The translations under genes and the position numbers were made by a program. DNA of 64,000 bases, taken from the NCBI GenBank assembly GCA_024636975.1, contig JAGXGA010000053.1, positions 124,001 to 188,000 of the forward strand, given 5' to 3'. This document shows positions 27,364 through 36,392 of this stretch, piece by piece (position 1 is the stretch's first letter; the number at the start of each line of letters is the position of its first letter). The stretch comes from Mariniphaga sp. GTDB lineage: Bacteria; Bacteroidota; Bacteroidia; Bacteroidales; Prolixibacteraceae. The notes beneath the pieces were generated by a model. That model was not told where the DNA came from, did no database searches, and saw nothing but the letters and a program-made list of their open reading frames with translations.

Positions 27364-29193
27364 TTAAAATGCTTGTCCAACACTAATAAAAAACTCCGGG
27401 CTATTCTTCTCGTTCCATACCGGAAAACCGACATCAAACCTTACCGGCCCTATCGGTGTTTCAACGCGAAGGCCGGTACCAACAGAATACGACAGGTTGT
27501 TCAGTTCGTAGTGGTACGATTGTTCCCACACATTTCCGCCTTCAAAAAAAGCCACCAGGCTTAATCTCCAAAATAATGGATACCGTGCTTCAATATTGGT
27601 CTCAAATATACTCTTCCCTCCAAGAGGAGTGCCACTTTCTCTTTTGGGGCCCAATTGTGACCGTTGCCAGCCACGGATTGAAAAACTACCGCCTGAATAA
27701 AACCGGTCTTCTACTGGGATAAACTGGCTGGAATCGGAAGAATGAATACCTCCGGCCATAACCCGAAGGGCAATTACGGCATCTCCCAGCTCCTGGTAAA
27801 CCCTGAAATCACCCCAAAGTTGTGTGTAACTGAATTCACCTCCTAATAAATAGCCGTTATACCTGAAGCCGGTGGAAAAATTTATTCCCCGTTCGGGCGA
27901 AAACTCAGGAGTAGAATTATCGAGCCGGGTAACCCAGAGGAGCCCTGATTTTTTATACGGAAATTTATCTTCTTCATAGTCTGCAAACTCCTCATCTCCC
28001 GGCTCAATTGATTGTTCAGTATCTTCAAGATAGTAGGTGAGATTACTGTCGAGCCACCGGTTGAACACATAGTTAAACGGAATTCTTAATCCAAACTTCC
28101 TGACATCGTACCCGGGTTCGGAATTTCGCAATATAAAAGGTTCCACTGCAATTGAGGTCTTCATTCCTAAAAACTGTGGCTGAACCCATCGCAAACGTGC
28201 AGAGTAGGGTTCAAGTGCTGAATGTTTCAGTCGCAGGTTGATTCTTCGTGCACCACCTAAAAAACCCCGATAGGTGAAGTCAACAAATGTCCTGAATTTT
28301 TCTTCTGTTCCATAGCCTACACCAAACCTGGTACTTATTCGTGGTGCTTCTTCAATATAAATCCTTACAGGAATAGGACTTATTTGAGTTTCATTATCCT
28401 TTTGTGGTAAGACTGATACCACCGAAAATAACTGCAGTTGGTAAAGGGCCTGCCGTGTGCGTGTCAACAGGTACTGGTTATAAGTTGAATCATTTTTATA
28501 TTGCAGTTGTTTTCGGATAAATTTCTCCGTCACATGCTCATTGCCGGAAATCGTTGTTTCACCAAATCTGGATAGAGGACCTGCATCGACCGAAAAATTG
28601 ATACCTGTGGTAAGTTTTGAAGGTTCAAGATCAAGCTCGTAACTGCTGGTTGCATAAGCATAGCCAAGGGTTCTGAATCCATCAGCAAGCAGTTGCAGAT
28701 CTTCAGTCAATGCCTCATCCCGAAACCTTTCCCCCTTTTTCAAAAGCCGCTCCCTGTTCATTCTGCTGTAAAGCGAATCAAGTTTTACAGGGCCTGTTTC
28801 CTCCGGAAAATTAATCCCGATGGAATCAACTGTTACTGGTTCACCCTCTTCGATTTCAACAAGCAGGTTGAGTTTGTTTTTTTTATCGTTAACATTTACA
28901 ACCTTTATAGTGGGCTTAACTTGAAGAAAACCTTCACTTTGATAAATGCGAACCAGTCTTTCCAGATCCAGGTCAATAAGCTCCTCGCTGTAAAGGAAGG
29001 GGTCTTCGTTTAGTATTTTTTTTTCCAGCCAAGAAACTTCTTTTATTACCATCTGTTCCAGCAGGAAATCTTTTTCCAAAGTATTATTTCCCCTGAACTT
29101 AATATTACGTACTTCATAATTTTCCTGGGCACGCAATTGAATGCTGACACTTGTCAGAAGTATAATAGTTAAAATTAGAACCGGGTTTCGCAT
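27364..29193 (-). CDS. tamA: TamA-like BamA/Omp85-family outer-membrane protein
   Basis: 609 residues. A signal peptide (ending RAQ, about residue 22) is followed by POTRA domains (about 26-270; VRNIKFRGNNTLEKDFLLE, and FGETTISGNEHVTEKFIRKQL in the last one) and a 16-strand barrel to the C terminus. Omp85 barrel motifs are visible: FSIRGWQRSQLGP near the L6 loop (variant of the VRGY/F motif) and a final aromatic residue (FISVGQAF) as the barrel-insertion signal. It pairs with the TamB gene immediately downstream on the same strand. Confidence 0.92.
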   Translation of the reverse strand: MRNPVLILTIILLTSVSIQLRAQENYEVRNIKFRGNNTLEKDFLLEQMVIKEVSWLEKKILNEDPFLYSEELIDLDLERLVRIYQSEGFLQVKPTIKVVNVNDKKNKLNLLVEIEEGEPVTVDSIGINFPEETGPVKLDSLYSRMNRERLLKKGERFRDEALTEDLQLLADGFRTLGYAYATSSYELDLEPSKLTTGINFSVDAGPLSRFGETTISGNEHVTEKFIRKQLQYKNDSTYNQYLLTRTRQALYQLQLFSVVSVLPQKDNETQISPIPVRIYIEEAPRISTRFGVGYGTEEKFRTFVDFTYRGFLGGARRINLRLKHSALEPYSARLRWVQPQFLGMKTSIAVEPFILRNSEPGYDVRKFGLRIPFNYVFNRWLDSNLTYYLEDTEQSIEPGDEEFADYEEDKFPYKKSGLLWVTRLDNSTPEFSPERGINFSTGFRYNGYLLGGEFSYTQLWGDFRVYQELGDAVIALRVMAGGIHSSDSSQFIPVEDRFYSGGSFSIRGWQRSQLGPKRESGTPLGGKSIFETNIEARYPLFWRLSLVAFFEGGNVWEQSYHYELNNLSYSVGTGLRVETPIGPVRFDVGFPVWNEKNSPEFFISVGQAF

Positions 29194-29503
29194 ATAATTC
29201 AGAATTCATTTTAATCTGTTTTAGTTCGGTAACAGGATTGCAAATATTATTGCAATTATTGTTTTAGCAGATATTTTGAATTTCTCTAAAGTTAACGAAT
29301 TTTTGATTCATGTGGTTCAAAATTAATCTGCGGCAATTTTCTTTAACGTGGTAAAATTTCTACATCATTCCCCATGTTTTGGGGAAGCTTTCTAAAAAGC
29401 CAAACCATTTAAAGGCAATAAATTGAAATTAGATGCCATTAAGCAGTATGGCATAATTCTTTCTTTATCCTAAACGAGTTAACAATAAACTATCCAATTT
29501 TTA
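29194..29503. other. 310-bp divergent promoter region tamA / yihY
   Basis: No ORF of note. It contains a hairpin with arms TTCCCC (29368-29373) and GGGGAA (29381-29386), and a degenerate -7 element for tamA (TAACTTTA on the minus strand, 29287-29294). No convincing full promoter was found for yihY. Confidence 0.45.
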
Positions 29504-30424
29504 ATGAAAAAAAATAAAGTAAAGACCTTATTTTTCGATATTCTGAAAGTTTTTAAGAATTCGTTTTTCAATTTTGGATCGAACAGACCAGTTCAACTGG
29601 CAGGTACTACTGCCTATTTTGGTATATTTTCCACAGTTCCGATTATAATTATAATAATATCGGTTTTTGGTAGTATTACCGGAAATTCAGCCATTCGTGA
29701 AAAGTTATTTACAGAGATTGAAATTATGCTGGGTAGTGACAGTGCTAAATTGTTACAAAATGCAATGGAAAACTATAATATTGTTGAAAACAGCACCATA
29801 GGTACAATAGTGGGGGCTGCTATTTTTATTATATCTGCTACTGCCTTATTCACCCAGTTGCAAAATTCAATAAACTTTATTTGGAGGGTGAAGGTTAAAA
29901 CAAGTCTGAAAGTCAGTATTGTTAACCTGCTGAGAACCCGGGCTTTTTCTTTTGTGGTTATACTCGGTCTGGGTCTGTTGCTTCTGGTCTCTTTAATTGT
30001 TGATGCATCAATAGGTGTGTTAAAAGATTTTTTAACCACGCGTCTCAGTGAAGACTTTGTGATTTTAGCCCAAACTATCAATCTGTTTTTTTCCCTTGGA
30101 ATTGTTGCTGTTGTTACAGCATTTGTTTACCGTTTCCTTCCCGATATGCATGTGTACTGGAGTGCAGCCTGGTTTGGGGCAGGAGTGACTTCAGTGCTAT
30201 TTGCTATTGGTCGCCTGGTTATTGGAATGGTATTAGCCAATTCTAAAATGGGGGCTGTTTATGGAACCGCAGGATCAATCGTCGTTCTCCTGGTATATGT
30301 ATTCCTCATGGCAGTGATTTTTTATTTTGGAGTAGAGCTTACCCGCCAGTTTTCCCTCTACTATGGCCATGATAACCTTCCAAGGAGTTATGCCGGAACG
30401 TTTGAAATCCATTCTGTGGAATAA
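29504..30424 (+). CDS. YihY/virulence factor BrkB family membrane protein
   Basis: 306 residues with six predicted membrane spans (about 45-65, 100-125, 148-172, 190-212, 222-245, 255-280). Conserved features include AGTTAYFGIFSTVPIIIIII in the first span and the last-span pattern YGTAGSIVVLLVYVFLMA with FFGVELTRQF after it. The family (UPF0761, once called RNase BN) is an inner-membrane protein group of uncertain role, possibly transport or envelope lipid-linked. It is monocistronic, with a terminator 28 bp behind it. Confidence 0.88.
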   Translation: MKKNKVKTLFFDILKVFKNSFFNFGSNRPVQLAGTTAYFGIFSTVPIIIIIISVFGSITGNSAIREKLFTEIEIMLGSDSAKLLQNAMENYNIVENSTIGTIVGAAIFIISATALFTQLQNSINFIWRVKVKTSLKVSIVNLLRTRAFSFVVILGLGLLLLVSLIVDASIGVLKDFLTTRLSEDFVILAQTINLFFSLGIVAVVTAFVYRFLPDMHVYWSAAWFGAGVTSVLFAIGRLVIGMVLANSKMGAVYGTAGSIVVLLVYVFLMAVIFYFGVELTRQFSLYYGHDNLPRSYAGTFEIHSVE

Positions 30425-30452
30425 TTATTAAAAGCTGCTATGGTGAAAAAGA

Positions 30453-30487
30453 AAAAACCAGCTCTTATGTATATAAAGCTGGTTTTT
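30453..30487. terminator. Bidirectional terminator between yihY and the Lmo0937/csbD pair
   Basis: AAAAACCAGCT (30453-30463) and AGCTGGTTTTT (30477-30487) form an 11-bp stem with A- and T-rich ends, usable from both sides between convergent genes. Confidence 0.85.
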
Positions 30488-30514
30488 AAGGGGCAGAAAT
30501 GATATATATTTATT

Positions 30515-30664
30515 TCAATATCTTCCCCTTATAAGCGTTAATAAAATAGATATTACGGCAAAAATGAGCAGAATATGAATCAGGCTTCCTAAAGAAAATA
30601 TAAAAAAGCCAAAGATCCATCCAATTATCAGAACTACCGCAATAATGTACAAGATGGTTCTCAT
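30515..30664 (-). CDS. Small Lmo0937-family membrane protein (49 aa)
   Basis: 49 residues, ATG 30664 to TGA. Two hydrophobic spans (about 3-24 and 29-44) joined by a short turn, with [17 protein letters not shown] and a basic end LIRGRY. This is the pattern of the Lmo0937 family of tiny two-span membrane proteins (usual LWTIAVILLVLWLLG and GGFIHILLVIAIIVVL). Its ATG overlaps the csbD stop in an ATGA arrangement, so it is translationally coupled to csbD. The family has no proven function, but the company of CsbD and conservation suggest stress or envelope adaptation. Confidence 0.85.
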   Translation of the reverse strand: MRTILYIIAVVLIIGWIFGFFIFSLGSLIHILLIFAVISILLTLIRGRY

Positions 30665-30849
30665 TTCATTGAGTTCAATTCTTTTACTACTTCATCACGT
30701 GTTTTTCCTGTTTTCTTTTGTATGCGACCAACCAGTTCTTCTTCTTTGCCTTCAGCATATTTAAGATCATCGTCAGTAAGATCTGCATACTTCTGTTTTA
30801 GGTTACCCTTCAAAACATTCCAGTTACCCTTGATTTCTAATTTGTCCAT
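30661..30849 (-). CDS. CsbD-family general stress protein
   Basis: 62 residues covering the whole CsbD domain: [19 protein letters not shown], then [21 protein letters not shown]. CsbD proteins are small hydrophilic helical proteins induced by general stress (Bacillus CsbD is SigB-controlled); their molecular role is unknown. The stop codon overlaps the start of the Lmo0937-family gene, making a two-gene stress operon. Confidence 0.93.
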   Translation of the reverse strand: MDKLEIKGNWNVLKGNLKQKYADLTDDDLKYAEGKEEELVGRIQKKTGKTRDEVVKELNSMK

Positions 30850-31364
30850 AACATTTAATTTTTAATTGATTAATATAAATATTTGAAATCCTGTTTATTT
30901 TTGGAGGTTCTGTTTTAACGATTAGAGATTATAAATTATCGAAAAATTGTGCCGGGTTAAATGATATTTTAATAAGCACATGATTCACAACTGCTTAGTT
31001 TGTTTCATCAATGCTGAAATCAATTTATTTATGTACAGAATTTACCCAATCTGTACGTTAATTCCACAAAACATGAGTATAATCTCAAAAGATGAGAATA
31101 GGAAATGCGAAATATTTTAAGATTTATTATCAGTCTGAGTTTCAGTTAGCTGTTTTAAACAGGGCATATGTTGAATTTTTCCTCAATTTGCGTAGATTAT
31201 CCTCAGTAAAGGAGGTATTACTCTAAAATTGATTTGAACTAATAATGTACTAAAGGAATTTGTATTTATTTGTAAGTCAGTAACTTAGTTTTATTCCCAA
31301 TTATTACTCATTTTTGGCATTGTATTTTCAAGGGCATTAACAGAATGTTTAACTTTTAAATTAA
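30850..31364. other. 515-bp divergent gene-free region csbD / lipoprotein
   Basis: A/T-rich, no credible ORF or RNA gene. It should hold the csbD promoter (minus) and the lipoprotein promoter (plus). A partial inverted pair GTACAGAATTTACCCAATCTGTAC (GTACAG at 31034-31039, CTGTAC near 31052-31057) could be an operator. No clear TTTG/TAnnTTTG promoter pair was located. Confidence 0.4.
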
Positions 31365-31964
31365 ATGAAGATGAAAACAAGGAAAAATTTTAAAATTTCT
31401 TTAACAATAATGACACTGCTAATTGCAGGACTTTTTGTTTCCTGTGAACAAAGAGAAAATTTTGATGAAAAGGTTCAAATTGAAGTCGAAGATTTTAGGG
31501 AAGATCTTAATGGTCTTGATCGGACGAACGATAACTTTGCTGATAACCTGCATACAGAGCTTCAGGAATTCGAAGAATCAATGAATGACTTGAAAGAAGA
31601 AATGAATGAGGCTGGTGAACAGGTGAACATGGAAGTAAGGCAGGCAGTAAATGATCTGCAGGCAGAAGCGCGTTCTCTTAGGATGAAAATTGAAAGTCGT
31701 ACCCAGGTAGATGAAGATGAAGGTTTGTTTGGTGATATGGGCGATGAAGATGCAGTTGACGGAGATCGCACTGCTCAGGCACAACGCGATACAACTTTAA
31801 ATGATACTACCATGTTAGGTGAAGGATTCGAAGAAGATGTGGAAGCTATTGGTCAGGAAATTGAGACTGAATTCCAGGATTTCAGACAAAATGTAGACCA
31901 ATGGGCTGACAGGCTTTCAGCTAACATTGGCGAAGAATTAGACGAAGGCAACGAATCATATTAG
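31365..31964 (+). CDS. Acidic coiled-coil lipoprotein of unknown function
   Basis: 199 residues; start at ATG 31365 or ATG 31371. The lipobox ends LFVSC (Cys about 27). The mature protein is strongly acidic and mostly helical: a coiled coil at about 45-115 (LQEFEESMNDLKEEMNEAGE, VNDLQAEARSLRMKIES), a low-complexity acidic linker (about 116-150), then a second amphipathic helix (about 155-190). There is no enzymatic motif. It could be a periplasmic stress lipoprotein, since it diverges from the csbD pair across a long regulatory gap. It ends at a strong terminator. Confidence 0.75.
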   Translation: MKMKTRKNFKISLTIMTLLIAGLFVSCEQRENFDEKVQIEVEDFREDLNGLDRTNDNFADNLHTELQEFEESMNDLKEEMNEAGEQVNMEVRQAVNDLQAEARSLRMKIESRTQVDEDEGLFGDMGDEDAVDGDRTAQAQRDTTLNDTTMLGEGFEEDVEAIGQEIETEFQDFRQNVDQWADRLSANIGEELDEGNESY

Positions 31965-32003
31965 TTTAGTTTTTGTAGGTTTGGTTTTAATTAACTTGAT
32001 ACA

Positions 32004-32030
32004 GGCGGACTGATGAGTCCGCCTTTTTTT
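32004..32030 (+). terminator. Terminator of acidic lipoprotein gene
   Basis: GGCGGACT (32004-32011) and AGTCCGCC (32016-32023) with a GATG loop, followed by seven T. Confidence 0.93.
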
Positions 32031-32033
32031 ATG

Positions 32034-34127
32034 CTATTTACTTTTTAAAACCCGCATGGCATTAAATACGGCAATCAATGCCACACCCATGTCACCAAAA
32101 ACCGCTTCCCACATGGTGGCAATTCCGGCGATACCAAGCACAATAAAAATCAGTTTTACACCCAAAGCAAAAAAGATGTTTTGCCAGACAACATTTCGTG
32201 TTTTATTTGCTATTTCAATGGCCTCAGCCACTTTTGACGGAGAGTCGGTCATAAGTACCACGTCGGCGGTTTCCACAGCAGCATCCGAGCCCAGTGCGCC
32301 CATGGCGATACCTACATCGGCACGGGCCAGAACCGGTGCATCATTAATCCCATCTCCTGCAAAGACTACTTTCCCGTCCTTGCTTTCTTTCATCAACATT
32401 TCAATGTGCTTAACTTTGTCTTCCGGCATTAGTTCCGAATAAAACCTGTCAATCTTAAGCTGTGCTGCCATGCCTTCAGTTGCAAAACGATTATCACCAG
32501 TTAGTATAACTGTTTTGATGCCCTTTGCTTTTAGTTTTTCAACAGCCTCGGCTGCATCAGGCTTAAGGCTGTCGGAAATAACAATATAGCCGGCATAAGT
32601 ATTGTCGACAGCTACATATACAACAGTGCCTCTCTTTTCCTTATTCTCACTGAACCTGATATTCTCGCGGTGCATGAGCTTATCGTTGCCTGCCAATATA
32701 ATTTTGTGGTCAACGGTTGCTTTAATTCCATGACCCGAAATTTCTTCAATCTGACCTATATTTAAGTTTAGGGTATTGTGGACTGATGCTTCAAGTATCG
32801 ATTTCGCAATGGGATGATTGGAATGCGATTCAGCATGGGCTGCATATTTTAAGACTTCTACTTCTGAAAAGCTTCCTGATGGCAATACTTCCGACACTTT
32901 AAATTCGCCCCGGGTAAGTGTACCTGTTTTATCGAAAACCACTGTTTTTACATGAGTCAGCGCATCCAGGAAATTGGAACCTTTAATAAGTATGCCTTTG
33001 CGGGAAGCTGCACCAATGCCTCCAAAATAGCCAAGCGGTATGCTGATTACCAGGGCACATGGACAAGAAACCACGAGCACTACCAGTGCCCGGTATATCC
33101 AGTCGCTGAATGTTTGACCAGCAAATAACAGGGGTGGGAGCGTGGCCAGCAAAAGTGCGGCTATCACAACTACAGGTGTGTAATATCGTGCAAATGTGGT
33201 AATGAATTTTTCTGTTTCGGCCTTCCTTGATGAGGCATTTTCCACCAGCTCCAGTATCTTTGAAATAGAAGAATCTCCAAATGATTTGGTGACAGTTACT
33301 GTTAGCAGTCCGCTTTGATTAATCATCCCCGACAGTACTTCATCATTTTCCTTAATTTTCCGGGGCACACTTTCACCGGTTAGGGCTGAAGTGTCGACAA
33401 AGGATTCGCCCGCTGTTACATTGCCATCAAGCGGTATTTTTTCTCCTGCCCGAACTACAATTACATCTCCCGGCTTAACACTTTCAGGAGAAACCCTTGT
33501 TACCTGGCCATCCACTGAGAGGTTCGCATAATCGGGTTTTAACTCCAGCAGCGACTGAATTGACCTGCGGGAGCGATTGACTGAGATGTCCTGGAAGAAT
33601 TCACCCACTACATAAAAAAGCATTACAGCAACAGCCTCAGGCAATTCACCTATGGCAATGGCACCCAATGTTGCAATGGTCATAAGAAAGTACTCGCTGA
33701 ATACTTGCCCGTGGATGATGTTTTTCACTGCCAGAACTATGACATTTCTTCCAACAACAAGGTAAGCCAACCCAAATACCAGGTAATCGAGGATGCGGAA
33801 AGGAGTGTTACGCAGTTCTTCCCTGAACAGAAGACCCCCTACCAAAAGAATCAATCCGGCTAAGGCCTGTATGATGGTCCGTTGGTTTTCTGCTATTTCG
33901 CTGCCTGTTATTAACTGTTTTTTTCGGCTGAATTCTTCAATTTCTGCATCCGGCTCAATTTCTTTAATTTTTTGCCTTACATTCTCCAGATTGCCTGTAT
34001 CAAGTGTCATGGATTCAGTAGCAAAATTCACCGAAACGAACTTAACATCTTCCAATTTGCGCACACCTTCCTCTATACGTGCGGCACACGATGCACAATC
34101 AAGATTTTTTATATGGTACTTTTCCAT
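32034..34127 (-). CDS. Heavy-metal P1B-type ATPase (Zn/Cd/Pb class)
   Basis: 697 residues. An N-terminal HMA domain with Cys11 and Cys14 (DCASCAARIEEG) is followed by eight expected membrane spans, an actuator loop with TGES (250-253), the transmembrane CPC at 355-357, the phosphorylated Asp399 (DKTGT) and GDGIND in the hinge. CPC with an N-terminal GxxCxxC-like HMA and a C-terminal span ending near FGDMG fits the ZntA/CadA subgroup that exports Zn2+, Cd2+ or Pb2+ from the cytoplasm. No metal regulator is adjacent. It converges on the acidic lipoprotein gene. Confidence 0.92.
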   Translation of the reverse strand: MEKYHIKNLDCASCAARIEEGVRKLEDVKFVSVNFATESMTLDTGNLENVRQKIKEIEPDAEIEEFSRKKQLITGSEIAENQRTIIQALAGLILLVGGLLFREELRNTPFRILDYLVFGLAYLVVGRNVIVLAVKNIIHGQVFSEYFLMTIATLGAIAIGELPEAVAVMLFYVVGEFFQDISVNRSRRSIQSLLELKPDYANLSVDGQVTRVSPESVKPGDVIVVRAGEKIPLDGNVTAGESFVDTSALTGESVPRKIKENDEVLSGMINQSGLLTVTVTKSFGDSSISKILELVENASSRKAETEKFITTFARYYTPVVVIAALLLATLPPLLFAGQTFSDWIYRALVVLVVSCPCALVISIPLGYFGGIGAASRKGILIKGSNFLDALTHVKTVVFDKTGTLTRGEFKVSEVLPSGSFSEVEVLKYAAHAESHSNHPIAKSILEASVHNTLNLNIGQIEEISGHGIKATVDHKIILAGNDKLMHRENIRFSENKEKRGTVVYVAVDNTYAGYIVISDSLKPDAAEAVEKLKAKGIKTVILTGDNRFATEGMAAQLKIDRFYSELMPEDKVKHIEMLMKESKDGKVVFAGDGINDAPVLARADVGIAMGALGSDAAVETADVVLMTDSPSKVAEAIEIANKTRNVVWQNIFFALGVKLIFIVLGIAGIATMWEAVFGDMGVALIAVFNAMRVLKSK

Positions 34128-34378
34128 GTCAGATGCTATTCCAATTGCAAAACAGGGTATTAATGCGATTGTTCAAAGGGTAAAATTATCTTTTTTTCTT
34201 ATAAATCATTGCTATAAAAAATATAAAACTCGTAGCAACGATTTGAGAAAACAGATTTTCCATTACAATTAATTTCAATTTTCAGCAGGTGTTATTATAT
34301 TAATTGCAGACAAATTCCCAAATTTACGTGAAATATTAATTGCTTTGGCCTGGTACCCGGAGCAGTAAAATACCTGTT

Positions 34379-35146
34379 ATGGAAACACTTAAAATTACCT
34401 TAGTTCAGCCGGATATTGTTTGGGAGCAACCTGCCGCCAATCTTGAAAATTACAATAAGCTGTTATCAGGAGAAAGGTTAACCGACCTGATAGTTCTGCC
34501 TGAAATGTTTACCACCGGTTTTTCCATGCAGCCCATGAAACTGAGGGAGAAAATGGACGGACCCACGGTTCAGTGGATGAAACAACTTGCTTTACAAAAA
34601 AAGGCTGCTGTAACCGGTACGCTGATTATTGAGGAAGAAGGAAAGTATTACAACCGCTGTCTTTGGGTTTCTCCCGATGGAAGCGTTAAGCATTACGACA
34701 AACGGCACCTGTTTACTATGGCAGGTGAACGCCAGCACTACACCGCCGGAAAGGAAAGGATAATTGTTGAACACATGGGGTGGAAGTTTTGTCCGTTGAT
34801 ATGCTATGATTTAAGGTTTCCGGTTTGGAGCCGTAACAATGAAGATTACGATGTCCTGATTTATATGACCAACTGGCCTTCAGCCCGACATCATGTATGG
34901 AAAAGCCTCCTGGTAGCCAGAGCTATTGAAAACCAGGCCTATTGTGTGGGAGTTAACAGGATAGGGTCGGATGCAACAGGTAAAACATACCGTGGAGATT
35001 CAGCAATGATTGATCCTAAAGGGTTTGCTACCTATATGGGGTCTGCAGAACAGGCCGAAACTTTTAAAATATCATACAGCGATTTGCACCGGTTCCGAAA
35101 AATTTTCCCTGTTTTATATGATCGTGATGCCTTTACTATGGCATAG
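34379..35146 (+). CDS. Omega-amidase / nitrilase-family amidohydrolase (YafV-like)
   Basis: 255 residues. ATG 34379 is chosen because the upstream extension to a TTG has no nitrilase similarity. The nitrilase triad is Glu42 (LPEMFTTGF), Lys108 (YDKRHLF) and Cys142 (LICYDLRFP). These flanking sequences are those of YafV/Nit2 omega-amidases, which hydrolyse alpha-ketoglutaramate and alpha-ketosuccinamate released by glutamine/asparagine-linked transaminases, often tied to methionine salvage. Cytoplasmic, with normal length. It converges with the next gene, the stops being only 5 bp apart. Confidence 0.92.
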   Translation: METLKITLVQPDIVWEQPAANLENYNKLLSGERLTDLIVLPEMFTTGFSMQPMKLREKMDGPTVQWMKQLALQKKAAVTGTLIIEEEGKYYNRCLWVSPDGSVKHYDKRHLFTMAGERQHYTAGKERIIVEHMGWKFCPLICYDLRFPVWSRNNEDYDVLIYMTNWPSARHHVWKSLLVARAIENQAYCVGVNRIGSDATGKTYRGDSAMIDPKGFATYMGSAEQAETFKISYSDLHRFRKIFPVLYDRDAFTMA

Positions 35147-35151
35147 GTTAT

Positions 35152-36255
35152 TTAACGGGCAGCCTTTTTAACAGATTTAGAAATGTACTTCCAATACTTT
35201 TTGTGAAATTTCAGGCTTTCTTTTCCGATTATAAGGTGGTAGGGCCGGGGATTGTCATCAGGGTGAAATTTATAAGCTTCCCGGCTCTCATAAAGGGCCG
35301 GAACCTCGGGGTGAAACTGTACGGAAAAAACGTGCGGATATCGGTTGTGGGCCAGACCTTCAATTATTTTCCCGTCGAGTGAGTATGCTGTTACTTCAAG
35401 TCCTTTGCCCGTTTTTTCAACAGCCTGGTGATGACTGCTGTATACCAGAGGCCTGGTACGAGTATCTGTTTTTACTTTTTCACGGAAGAAGGGATGTTCT
35501 GTGAACCGGATGGAGTGGAAGTTGATGCCCATTAACTGCGAATCATTTGAAATTATCTGCCAGTAATTACGGTGCATGTTTTCCTTTCCGGTTTCTACCA
35601 CCTCCTCAGGAGTTTCAGTATCGTACACTTCAGAAGGAATGTCCTGGATGAGGGTGCCTCCGGTAGCTACATTCATGGTTTGAAGTCCTAAGCAAAAGCC
35701 TGTAACCAGGTAGTCGGGCTTTGATTCAAGGAAAGGTGTAAAATCTTCATTTTGAAATCCCCCAAGCAGGTGAAACAGGAATGTAGCTTCGAAATTATGA
35801 CGCTCCGGGTCGGTTACCACCGAAAGGGTATTTGGTTCTCCATACATCGCGGGCTGAATGTCGGGACCACCAAAGAAGAATATACCTGAAGAGTGATCAA
35901 ACATAAATTTGAGTTCGGCCGATAGATCATGTTGATCAAACAGTTGGTCTTCATTTAAAGGTCCCCTTAATTCATGCAGGTAGAAATTATTTAAACCTTC
36001 TTCACGGATATACTCAATGGTTTCATCGAAATCGTAACGTTGGTTTTCATGGTAAACTCCCACAAAGTGCACCTTTCCGGAATTTAGTTTTAACAGTTTT
36101 TTTTCCGTGAGGAATTTTACCGTTTCGATGTTTCGTGCAGTTGGATTGGCCAATAAAATATATGTCTTGCTTTTATCGAAATTTCCCCTGAAAAAATCCT
36201 GTGCTGTTGAATTCAGCAAGAAAAAGAGCATTAAAACCGTTGCAACTGATCTCAT
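35152..36255 (-). CDS. Secreted class I glutamine amidotransferase-like protein (peptidase C26)
   Basis: 367 residues with a Sec signal (about 1-18, ending STAQ). The body has the C26/PuuD fold: nucleophile Cys188 (TGFCLGLQ), His315 and Glu317 (VQFHPEVPA) and SSHHQAVEKTGKGL, which is usual before the last beta-strands of gamma-glutamyl hydrolases. It probably cleaves gamma-glutamyl bonds. A signal peptide is unusual for this family and places it in the periplasm or outside. An N-terminal region of about 100 residues precedes the core. The substrate is unknown. Confidence 0.8.
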   Translation of the reverse strand: MRSVATVLMLFFLLNSTAQDFFRGNFDKSKTYILLANPTARNIETVKFLTEKKLLKLNSGKVHFVGVYHENQRYDFDETIEYIREEGLNNFYLHELRGPLNEDQLFDQHDLSAELKFMFDHSSGIFFFGGPDIQPAMYGEPNTLSVVTDPERHNFEATFLFHLLGGFQNEDFTPFLESKPDYLVTGFCLGLQTMNVATGGTLIQDIPSEVYDTETPEEVVETGKENMHRNYWQIISNDSQLMGINFHSIRFTEHPFFREKVKTDTRTRPLVYSSHHQAVEKTGKGLEVTAYSLDGKIIEGLAHNRYPHVFSVQFHPEVPALYESREAYKFHPDDNPRPYHLIIGKESLKFHKKYWKYISKSVKKAAR

Positions 36256-36369
36256 TATTTTTGCATATTGTGTTTTTCAAAAATAGCATTTATTTACTTT
36301 TAATGTTACCGGCTTGTGCTGTTTGCCTTGAATTAATACACTTTAACTTCGTAAATCCCTTAATCTTTA

Positions 36370-36377
36370 TACTTTTG
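36370..36377 (+). promoter_or_regulatory. -7 promoter element of SPFH gene
   Basis: TACTTTTG matches TAnnTTTG exactly, and a degenerate TTCG lies at the -33 distance. It predicts a transcription start near 36383, which excludes far-upstream start codons for the SPFH gene. Confidence 0.6.
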
Positions 36378-36392
36378 CAGGACAATTTAAAT

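Noticed and set aside
24001-29013. Several frames of 60-150 codons opposite tamB and tamA
   Set aside because: Antisense frames over biased codon use; no signals, domains or start context.
36201-36392. Longer SPFH protein starting inside the C26 peptidase gene
   Set aside because: Overlaps the divergent gene and a TAnnTTTG promoter at 36370 places the transcript start after it.
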